A stretch of DNA of 5,968 bases, taken from Chloroflexota bacterium. GTDB lineage: Bacteria; Chloroflexota; Anaerolineae; Promineifilales; Promineifilaceae. Position 1 is the stretch's first letter. The number at the start of each line of letters is the position of its first letter. The position numbers were made by a program, and so were the translations under genes. The notes under the pieces were generated by a model that saw only the letters and a program-made list of their open reading frames with translations, was not told where the DNA came from and did not search any database. Below are positions 1 through 5,353 of the stretch, piece by piece. Location: the NCBI GenBank assembly GCA_024278255.1, contig JAJRTP010000142.1, positions 1 to 5,968 of the forward strand. The letters are read 5' to 3'.

Positions 1-1035
1 GATGGGAATATTGTCAATAACGGCCGATAAAAGAGCCACAATCCAGATGATCGCCACGCCCAAAATGACCGGGCTTACCTGTTCCGCCAGCATCTCAATC
101 CACTCCGCCACCAAATCCAAAACTCCGGCCGCCTCCAGCCCGCCCACCATAATGAACAGCGAAGCGAAAAAGAGCAGCACCGGCCATTCCACGTGGGCCA
201 GCATCTCATTCATATTTTTGGGGCGAATCCACAGGAGCGCAGTAGCTGCGCCTCCCATCGCCACAAAAGCCGGGCTGATGCGGAACAGGTGGTGGACAAA
301 GAATAAAGCAACGGCAATGCCCAGGACAATAATCACTTTACGGGCCGTCATGGGATGGTCCAATGCTTTGGCCGGATCAAGCTGCTGAACCCGTCTGGCG
401 GCATCCGGCCGGGTGACCAAATCAGCCCGAAATTGGCGCAGGAGCAAAAACAAAACCGCCACCCAGCAGATGATAACGATGGGCAAAGCGTGGGTGATAA
501 AATCCATAAATGTTAGTTCCACGGCCGAACCGATGAGGACATTCGGAGGATCGCCAACCAGGGTGCCCGCGCCGCCCGTGTTGGCCAGGATGGCTTCGGC
601 GATGAGAAAGGGGGCCGGATTGATGGCTAAAATTTCGCTGATGAGAATGGTCACCGGGGCGATGAGGACAACAGTGGTTACGTTATCGAGGAACATGGAG
701 AGGACGGTGGTGACAGTGCCCAACAAGATGAGCAGGTACACGGAATTGCCTTTTGACAAGCGGCCTACTTTGATGGCCAGGTATTCGAAGAAGCCGGTCG
801 GCTGCAGCAGGGCTACCAGCACCATCATGCCAAAGAGGAGGGCCAGGGTTTCAAAATCTACGGCCGTAACCGCCTCTTCTTCACTGTAAAAGCCCCATAC
901 GATACCGGCAGCAATCATCAAACCGGCCCCGGCCAGGCCGACGATGGTGCGGTGGATTTTTTCGGTAAAGATCAGGAGCAGGGTGGCGGCAAAGATGAGT
1001 GAGGAGACGATGATAGCCGTAATTTGTTCGCTCAT
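1..1035 (-). CDS. ArsB/NhaD-type (SLC13-like) ion transporter, C-terminus missing
   Basis: A polytopic membrane protein; 345 residues are visible and the frame is still open at the window edge, so the C-terminus (probably about 70-100 residues) is missing. Visible landmarks are an N-terminal hydrophobic helix (about 6-23), the motif FLDNVTTVVLIAPVT (about 115-129), the family signature ANTGGAGTLVGDPPNVLIGS (151-170), further helices at about 182-199, 233-249, 254-270 and 285-300, and a second half-site SAVIDNIPI (337-345) that mirrors the first DN motif. This two-fold DN/GDPPN layout is typical of the ArsB/NhaD and P-protein branch of the ion transporter superfamily, which moves anions (arsenite, dicarboxylates) or exchanges Na+ for H+. 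The substrate cannot be told from sequence. The ATG overlaps the stop of the upstream CBS gene as ATGA (1032-1035), so translation is probably coupled. One ACGGCCGT octamer lies inside (860-867). Confidence 0.9.
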   Translation of the reverse strand, partial: MSEQITAIIVSSLIFAATLLLIFTEKIHRTIVGLAGAGLMIAAGIVWGFYSEEEAVTAVDFETLALLFGMMVLVALLQPTGFFEYLAIKVGRLSKGNSVYLLILLGTVTTVLSMFLDNVTTVVLIAPVTILISEILAINPAPFLIAEAILANTGGAGTLVGDPPNVLIGSAVELTFMDFITHALPIVIICWVAVLFLLLRQFRADLVTRPDAARRVQQLDPAKALDHPMTARKVIIVLGIAVALFFVHHLFRISPAFVAMGGAATALLWIRPKNMNEMLAHVEWPVLLFFASLFIMVGGLEAAGVLDLVAEWIEMLAEQVSPVILGVAIIWIVALLSAVIDNIPI

Positions 1036-1511
1036 GGACTGGCGCCTGAAGGGTTGCTTTGCTGCCAGCGGGCCAGGAGTGCCGTGCCGATGTCCACGCG
1101 GGAGGCCAACCCGACCAAACGGCCGTCGTCATCCACCACCGGCAAATCATAAATCTCGTGTTTGTCTATCAGGGCAAAGGCGCGTAACAGGCCGCTGCCA
1201 ACCCGCACGGAGACGGCCGTTTCCATGAGATTACGGATGGGGATTACGGCCGTTTCCGCCGAAATAGCGGCATCTTCATACACGCCAAAATCAGCCTGCA
1301 CAAAATCAAAATCCGGCAGCAAATCCACAAAGGCGGGCATGACCAGCTTTAACAGATCGCGCAGGTGTAAAATGCCGGCCAGATGGTTTGTCCCGTCTAC
1401 GACGGGCAGGGTGCCGATATGGTGCTGCACAAACAGGTGAGCGGCTTCTTGTACAGTGGCTTCCACCCCAATAGAAATGGCGTCCGGTTTCATACATTGC
1501 TGGACATTCAT
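1032..1511 (-). CDS. Two-CBS-domain protein, putative regulator of the coupled transporter
   Basis: A soluble 159-residue protein made almost entirely of a CBS pair. CBS1 spans about residues 6-55 (CMKPDAISIGVEATVQEAA, then IGTLPVVDG and LAGILHLRDLLK). CBS2 spans about 96-148 (METAVSVRVGSGLLRAFALI, then IYDLPVVDDDGRLVGLASRVD). The LPVVD-x-G-x-L-x-G-x-x-x-x-x-D pattern occurs in both halves. CBS pairs typically bind adenosine nucleotides and act as energy or ionic-strength sensors; the ligand here is unknown. No other domain is fused. The ATG at 1511 is chosen because AGGAG lies 9 bases upstream; a TTG eight codons further out (1535) lies upstream of that site and lacks support. The gene overlaps the transporter start by 4 bases, which suggests the CBS protein gates or regulates that transporter. 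It carries three ACGGCCGT octamers. Confidence 0.9.
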   Translation of the reverse strand: MNVQQCMKPDAISIGVEATVQEAAHLFVQHHIGTLPVVDGTNHLAGILHLRDLLKLVMPAFVDLLPDFDFVQADFGVYEDAAISAETAVIPIRNLMETAVSVRVGSGLLRAFALIDKHEIYDLPVVDDDGRLVGLASRVDIGTALLARWQQSNPSGASP

Positions 1512-1520
1512 CGTTTTGCA

Positions 1521-1525
1521 CTCCT
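1521..1525 (-). promoter_or_regulatory. Ribosome binding site of the CBS gene
   Basis: AGGAG on the minus strand, 9 bases before the ATG at 1511-1509. It decides between that start and a longer TTG start at 1535. Confidence 0.7.
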
Positions 1526-1541
1526 GACGCTGCAATTAAAT

Positions 1542-1629
1542 GGAACCACGGATGCTACAGATTGGCTGAATTTTCACGGATTTTTTTGATGATCTCTGAA
1601 AATCCGCCAAATCCGTTAAATCCGCGACC
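1542..1629. repeat. AATCCG-type interspersed repeat with inverted arms
   Basis: The right half holds three copies of AAATCCG at an exact 9-base period (1600-1606, 1609-1615, 1618-1624). The left half holds degenerate reverse-complement units (CGGAT at 1549-1553, AGATTG at 1559-1564, CGGATTTT at 1577-1584). CGGATTTT (1577-1584) pairs perfectly with AAAATCCG (1599-1606) across a 14-base loop. Comparable ATCCGTG-rich extragenic units occur in many environmental bacteria; whether this belongs to one of those families is inferred from memory. It sits in the upstream region of the CBS-transporter operon, so it may lie in or next to that promoter. Confidence 0.6.
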
Positions 1630-1857
1630 TTATTCTCAGATCACATTATCGTACTCATGGGATCGTATGAGATTGTGGCGCAAAGGGGTAGTGAGTTCTG
1701 ATATGTTACGGCCGTTACGGATGTCACCAGACCCACGTCCTGCCATCTGTCAGCCATTCACATGATCATTGTAACTATAAGAAACTGCGCCATTCCGGTA
1801 AAATGGAAGCACCCTTTTCTGGAAGGGAATCCAAAACCTAAGGAGCGTTAACAACTT
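1630..1857. other. Intergenic region between divergent genes, no gene recognised
   Basis: This stretch should contain the DUF411 promoter and possibly that of the CBS operon, but no convincing -35/-10 pair was found. It holds an imperfect 18-base palindrome, CTCAT-ggGATCgt-ATGAG (about 1654-1671), one ACGGCCGT octamer (1708-1715), and a small hairpin with CCCTT/AAGGG arms (1812-1816 and 1823-1827) in the likely DUF411 leader. AAGGAG at 1840-1845 is the probable DUF411 ribosome binding site, 12 bases before the ATG. Short open frames here on both strands lack start signals and recognisable protein content. Confidence 0.5.
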
Positions 1858-2343
1858 ATGATGAAACGATTGTCTTTTCTCAGTTTGCTGATCCTGCTGC
1901 TGTTGGCGGCTTGCAACACAACCGCGGAGAAGCAGGAAGCAGCACCGGCCATAGTTCCCGGTACCGGGCCGGTGGTAGAAGTGTTCCGGTCACCTACTTG
2001 AGGCTGCTGCGGCGATTGGATTGCGTATTTGCAGGAGAATGGGTACACGGTGCAGGTCAATGATGTAACTGACCTGATGGCCGTAAAAAACCGGTACCAA
2101 GTTCCCGCAGCACTGCAATCCTGCCATACGGCCGTCGTGGACGGCTATGTAGTTGAAGGGCATGTACCCGTTACAGAAATTGAACAAATGTTGACCGAGC
2201 GACCGGACATTATCGGCGTGGCCGTGGCTGGAATGCCACCCGGCTCACCCGGCATGGACGCAGGTGGAGTCACACAACCGTATGACGTAGTCGCTTTTGA
2301 TGAGGCCGGGAATATGGAGGTGATGGCTAGTTATAATCAGTGA
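1858..2343 (+). CDS. DUF411-family lipoprotein with in-frame UGA at the conserved Cys (candidate selenoprotein)
   Basis: Read through the TGA at codon 48 (1999-2001), this is a 161-residue protein. Residues 1-19 are a lipoprotein signal: MMKR, a Leu-rich core, and the lipobox LAAC ending at Cys19. The mature part matches DUF411: EVFRSPT-U-GCCGDW (41-54, family members read SPTCGCCGxW), then VNDVTDLMAVKNRY, LQSCHTAVVDGYVVEGHVP (86-104), GVAVAGMPPGSPGMD (about 120-134) and a C-terminal YDVVAFDEAG segment. Function is unknown; members are often annotated as metal-binding or copper-related, and the strand, CxxC, helix arrangement suggests a thioredoxin-like fold (inference). The TGA replaces the first Cys of CGCC, giving a U-x-x-C motif. 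Everything after it is conserved, with no other lesion. Explanations are selenocysteine, a recent nonsense mutation, or a one-base sequencing error (TGC or TGT to TGA). Global UGA reassignment is unlikely because UGA also ends this gene and three neighbours. Start: ATG 1858 after AAGGAG 1840-1845; ATG 1861 is also possible. Confidence 0.85.
1999..2037 (+). promoter_or_regulatory. Candidate bacterial SECIS-like hairpin after UGA codon 48
   Basis: Directly after the UGA, CTGC (2007-2010) pairs with GCAG (2031-2034), extended by two G-U pairs (2011-2012 with 2029-2030). After a bulge of 2026-2028, CG (2013-2014) pairs with CG (2024-2025), leaving a loop at 2015-2023 of sequence AUUGGAUUG. The loop GG starts 16 bases after the UGA; in E. 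coli fdhF the loop GGUC starts 18 bases after it, and bacterial SECIS elements lie in this range. The lower stem is convincing, the upper stem is weak, and the drawing was made by eye. The same bases encode the conserved GCCGDW segment, which limits how much hairpin signal can be separated from coding constraint. Confidence 0.4.
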
Positions 2344-2368
2344 AAAGTGGTAGAAGGTAAGATCACAA

Positions 2369-2405
2369 AAAACACCGTCCCAGAGAGTTTCTGGGGCGGT
2401 GTTTT
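2369..2405. terminator. Bidirectional intrinsic terminator between DUF411 and tRNA-Val
   Basis: A 16-base-pair stem (2369-2384 with 2390-2405, one T-G wobble at 2378/2396) closes a 5-base loop. The GC-rich core is CACCGTCCCAGA. Read on the plus strand, it starts 26 bases after the DUF411 stop and ends in TTTT. Read on the minus strand, it begins 5 bases after the tRNA and is followed by six T (2372-2367). It therefore serves two convergent units and looks stronger for the tRNA. Confidence 0.9.
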
Positions 2406-2409
2406 CCTG

Positions 2410-2483
<74 letters not shown>

Positions 2484-2495
2484 GGATATAGCTAA

Positions 2496-2523
2496 ATTAT
2501 ACTCGCCTTTAGACGGCCGTCAA
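2496..2523 (-). promoter_or_regulatory. Sigma-70-type promoter of tRNA-Val
   Basis: On the minus strand, TTGACG (2523-2518) and the consensus -10 TATAAT (2501-2496) are separated by 16 bases. Transcription would start about 6 bases before the mature tRNA, a short leader typical of single tRNA genes. The -35 overlaps an ACGGCCGT octamer (2513-2520). Confidence 0.8.
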
Positions 2524-2542
2524 AAAAATAACATAATGTCAG

Positions 2543-2572
2543 TTGCCCTCACAAACAGCCCTATGGTATAGT
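2543..2572 (+). promoter_or_regulatory. Possible promoter of the SPFH-SPFH-TPR operon
   Basis: TTGCCC (2543-2548) and TATAGT (2567-2572) are 18 bases apart. Both depart moderately from consensus. A start near 2579 would give a leader of about 118 bases. That leader contains a broken inverted pair, CCCCACAAAT and ATTTGGGG, around 2613-2645, and an ACGGCCGT octamer within the perfect 10-base palindrome AACGGCCGTT (2667-2676). It diverges from the tRNA promoter, with the two -35 boxes 19 bases apart. Confidence 0.45.
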
Positions 2573-2696
2573 TGACCGGGTAATGAATCTCTTAAACCGG
2601 GCCACTGTTTCACCCCACAAATTTTAGCGGGAAGTTTATTTGGGGCGAGACGGTTAAACAGAAGCAAACGGCCGTTGTCAATTCAGCAAAACGAGT

Positions 2697-4004
2697 TTGC
2701 TTCAGTACCAGACTACTTTGAGAAAAAACAGATTATCACCTAACCTGAATGTCTTTATTATCATTTTAGTAGCCATTGTGGTGGCCGCTATAGGGTATAC
2801 CCTCAATGACAGTTTAGGGGTGCAGCTCGAGCTGCTTGGCGCTTTGTTTTGGCTCTCTGTACTCGGCGTCACCTTTGTCTTTGTTCTCCTTTATTTTGCC
2901 CAATTTATCACGCCTTTAGGGGGCAGCGATGGTTGGTGGCAGGGGTGGTATTTGATGGTGCGGGCTTATTTCACTTCGCCTTCAGCCAGCGTCAGAATGC
3001 CGGGCAAGTCCGCCAAAAAGGATCGTAAGCAGAAGCGCAGCCGGACAAAGAAGAAACAGGCTGCCAAAGAAGAACTACCGCCCAGTTTTGCTACGTTGAA
3101 TGCGGGGTTGTTACGGCCGTATCAAGTCATTGCCGTCACTAAGGGGAAACAGTACGTTGGCCCCAAAGGACCGGGCTTCACCATGCTAGGCATCAGAGAA
3201 CAGGTACGCAAACTGGTAGACCTGCGCAAACAAAGCCGCAGCCAAACCATCGAAGTCACCACCCGCGACGGTATCCAGATCAAAGCCGACGTTACCGTTG
3301 AATTTCAGGTAGAGCGCCCCCCGGTAACGCCCAATGAGAGACTACTGTACCCTTACGAACCAGAAGCTGTCTTTTTTATCACCTACGCTGATACTGTAGA
3401 TGAAAATGGCGTACCCCAATCCTGGACATCGCAAGTAATGGACAAAGCGGCAGCCCTGGCCCTGACGGAACTGGCCAAATACTCTCTCGACGACATTCTG
3501 GAACCGGCCAAAGGCATACCCGGTAAAGTGATCGAAGCTGTGCAAAGAAAACTGGAAGACACTTTTGGGCGGCATCACATACAATTTTTGACCGTCAAAA
3601 CAATCCCCAATATCCAGGACAAGGTATGGGAACAGCAGAAAAAACGATGGAAATCAGAATGGGAGCATAAAATAGAAATCCGTCAAAATGCCGGGCAAGC
3701 AGAAGCTGACCGGCGGTTGAAGCAAGCCAGAGCCAGAGCGCAAATTGAAATTATAGACACTATTGCCCGCAGTATAGACGCTATGCGTCAGGAGAATGAC
3801 GCCGATTTAGCTCAAATCATTACCTTGCGCATGATTGAAGCGCTGGAAGAAGCGGTCTCGGAAGGTTCTATTCAGGCGATGGTACCCCAACAAATTATGG
3901 CCAGCCTGGTAGCGGACACTTCGCGGCAAATGAAAACGTGGGGGAAGGAAATTCCGCCGCCACAAATATCAGCCAATTACAGGAAGAAGGAGGAACGGCC
4001 GTGA
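2697..4004 (+). CDS. Membrane-anchored SPFH/Band 7 domain protein (first of pair)
   Basis: 435 residues if started at TTG 2697. No ATG lies near, the frame is closed at 2655, and no good ribosome site is seen; TTG 2718 is an alternative, so the N-terminus is uncertain. Two hydrophobic helices (about 19-36 and 45-71) form an N-terminal hairpin, followed by a very basic linker rich in Lys/Arg (103-124). The SPFH/Band 7 domain spans about 137-315 (LLRPYQVIAVTKGKQYVG, TIEVTTRDGIQIKADVTVEFQV, ALTELAKYSLDDIL, IQFLTVKTIPNIQDKVW). A charged, Ala/Arg/Glu-rich helix (308-360) probably forms a coiled coil, and a final helical segment reads LAQIITLRMIEALEEAV. SPFH proteins oligomerise into membrane scaffolds (stomatin, flotillin, HflK/HflC, prohibitin). 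This one is not HflK or HflC by any motif seen. It overlaps the next gene by 4 bases (GTGA). The product's process is unknown. Confidence 0.88.
   Translation: MLQYQTTLRKNRLSPNLNVFIIILVAIVVAAIGYTLNDSLGVQLELLGALFWLSVLGVTFVFVLLYFAQFITPLGGSDGWWQGWYLMVRAYFTSPSASVRMPGKSAKKDRKQKRSRTKKKQAAKEELPPSFATLNAGLLRPYQVIAVTKGKQYVGPKGPGFTMLGIREQVRKLVDLRKQSRSQTIEVTTRDGIQIKADVTVEFQVERPPVTPNERLLYPYEPEAVFFITYADTVDENGVPQSWTSQVMDKAAALALTELAKYSLDDILEPAKGIPGKVIEAVQRKLEDTFGRHHIQFLTVKTIPNIQDKVWEQQKKRWKSEWEHKIEIRQNAGQAEADRRLKQARARAQIEIIDTIARSIDAMRQENDADLAQIITLRMIEALEEAVSEGSIQAMVPQQIMASLVADTSRQMKTWGKEIPPPQISANYRKKEERP
3987..3993 (+). promoter_or_regulatory. Ribosome binding site deciding the GTG start of the second SPFH gene
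   Basis: AAGGAGG lies 7 bases before GTG 4001-4003. The intervening bases and the start are part of an ACGGCCGT octamer (3995-4002). It rules out the upstream in-frame GTG at 3938, which would add 21 residues overlapping the first gene. Confidence 0.85.
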
Positions 4005-5353
4005 CCAGCCAATCTACTTCTCCCTACGCCAAGCCGCCGGCAAACATGCCTACCCGCGGCAACAAGTTCTATTTCTGGTTTCTCATCGCCCTCCTGTTGG
4101 GTTACTGGCTGCTCTCCTTTTTCGTAGAGCGGAGCAATATGAGTGCGCAATTGCTCCCGCCATGGGATTACCTGTTTCCGGTAAACAATCCGTCCACTCT
4201 TACTATTTTCATCACAGGGTTGTTTTCCTTTAAGGTGATGCGCCACCTGATACCGGTTATTATCGGTGCATTTTTTGCCTATGAAGCGGCCGTTCACCTT
4301 GTCTGGCAGCTATACGATTTCTCCGATAAAAAAGACGCCCGCAAATTCCTGGGCCGCCTGCGTTCTTCCGGCCCCTCATTTGAACAGCCTCTCCTCGTTT
4401 CAGCCGACACGCTGGAAGATCACCGGCAAGATTCCGTCATCCTGCACGTGGGTGGACCGGGGCGTATTCAGATCAAAGGCACGGAAGTAGCCGTTACCGA
4501 AATCAATGACAGCCTCTGCCGCATCCTGCCCGGCGGCAAACATTGGTTGTACCCTTTTGAATACGTTCACACAGTCCTCGACTTACGCCCCCAGGAACGC
4601 ACCGCCACCGATGTATCCGTCCGCACCAGCGATGGTATCCCCCTGACCGTCACTTTCAACATCCGCTACCGGGTTAAACAAGGCCAGCAGCCCACCCGGC
4701 AAAACCCCTACCCCTATGACGCAGAAGCCGTGCGCTTTCTGGCTTATAAAATCACCGTCTCGGATGACAGTGGCAGCGCGGGCAACTGGGAAAAAATGCC
4801 CCTGGGTCTGACCACAAAAATATTAACCATCACGCTTAAAAAATATCTGGCCGACGAGATTCTGCACCCGGACGGCCGTGAAGACGAACCCTACCTCGCC
4901 CTGAGCCGACAAGTTCTGCAAACAGCCAAAGCCGCACTAGACAAAAACGGCATTAAACTGCTGGACGTCAACATCCACTCCATCAAACTCCCCGACGACA
5001 TTGAAGAACCCTACATGAAATATTGGCAGATGCAGTCCAACCTGCAAATAGCAATGAGCCAGGCCGACAATAAGGCTGCCGCCCTGGAAGCAGAAGAAAA
5101 AGCCCGCGCCGAAGCTGAAGCAACCATGATCCAAGCCATTCTGGAAGGCATTCAGCGTGCCCGTCGTTCCGGCGCCACGACCAACGTCGGGGAAGTCGTC
5201 GCCCTGCGCTTAGTGGAAGCATTGGAGCAAATGGCTTATACATCCCAGCAAAGGCGACCTGAAGTTTATCGTCCTTTGATTCCTCAAATCGTCCAGGTAC
5301 ACCAGGAATTAGCGAACGGTGATGATGAATCATCAGGAAGCAAAACACAATGA
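4001..5353 (+). CDS. Membrane-anchored SPFH/Band 7 domain protein (second of pair)
   Basis: 450 residues from GTG 4001, set by the strong ribosome site and a 4-base overlap with the previous stop. There is a hydrophilic N-terminus (1-20), a first membrane helix (about 23-43), then a hydrophobic stretch (about 66-105) holding at least one further helix. The SPFH/Band 7 domain lies at about 145-335: VILHVGGPGRIQIKGTEVAV, YEYVHTVLDL-like strand (187-196), ATDVSVRTSDGIPLTVTFNIRYRV (202-225), LKKYLADEIL, GIKLLDVNIHSIKLPDDIE. An Ala/Glu-rich coiled-coil helix (about 340-390) follows, then VGEVVALRLVEALEQMA and an acidic tail. The order, the YPY-x-x-EAV-x-F block (238-246 here, 218-226 in the first gene) and the C-terminal R-(L/M)-(V/I)-EALE block match the upstream protein, so the two look like diverged paralogues forming a hetero-oligomer, as HflK/HflC do. 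The basic linker of the first protein is absent. Confidence 0.88.
   Translation: MTSQSTSPYAKPPANMPTRGNKFYFWFLIALLLGYWLLSFFVERSNMSAQLLPPWDYLFPVNNPSTLTIFITGLFSFKVMRHLIPVIIGAFFAYEAAVHLVWQLYDFSDKKDARKFLGRLRSSGPSFEQPLLVSADTLEDHRQDSVILHVGGPGRIQIKGTEVAVTEINDSLCRILPGGKHWLYPFEYVHTVLDLRPQERTATDVSVRTSDGIPLTVTFNIRYRVKQGQQPTRQNPYPYDAEAVRFLAYKITVSDDSGSAGNWEKMPLGLTTKILTITLKKYLADEILHPDGREDEPYLALSRQVLQTAKAALDKNGIKLLDVNIHSIKLPDDIEEPYMKYWQMQSNLQIAMSQADNKAAALEAEEKARAEAEATMIQAILEGIQRARRSGATTNVGEVVALRLVEALEQMAYTSQQRRPEVYRPLIPQIVQVHQELANGDDESSGSKTQ

Noticed and set aside
2..889. Two plus-strand open frames (2-388 and 413-889)
   Set aside because: They lie antisense to the transporter, whose minus-strand frame carries clear family motifs. 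The plus-strand proteins are low-complexity Ser/Thr/Arg/Met-rich shadows.
1512..1535. TTG 1535 as start of the CBS protein
   Set aside because: The AGGAG site lies between this TTG and the ATG at 1511, which fits only the shorter form.
1600..1624. CRISPR array from the periodic AAATCCG copies
   Set aside because: The period is only 9 bases and the units are 7 bases long, far too short for repeats and spacers.
1654..1671. Imperfect 18-base palindrome as an operator
   Set aside because: The arms are only 5 bases with mismatches inside, no regulator gene is adjacent, and it is over 180 bases from the nearest start on the plus strand.
1636..1757. Short minus-strand open frames of 36-38 codons and an overlapping plus-strand frame (1562-1765)
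   Set aside because: No ribosome site, several frames open over the same bases, and the plus-strand frame runs through the AATCCG repeat. No recognisable protein content.
1999..2001. UGA reassigned genome-wide to an amino acid
   Set aside because: UGA is the natural stop of the CBS, DUF411 and both SPFH genes, three of these at tight gene overlaps, and Trp is encoded by TGG throughout.
2029..2343. Independent downstream gene starting at TTG 2029 after the UGA
   Set aside because: It begins inside the conserved DUF411 domain, in the same frame, and would lack the motif strand and helix. AGGAG at 2033-2037 leads to an ATG (2039) in another frame that stops after nine codons.
3938..4000. Longer start (GTG 3938) for the second SPFH protein
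   Set aside because: It would overlap the first gene by 67 bases and has no ribosome site, whereas GTG 4001 has AAGGAGG at ideal spacing and a 4-base overlap.
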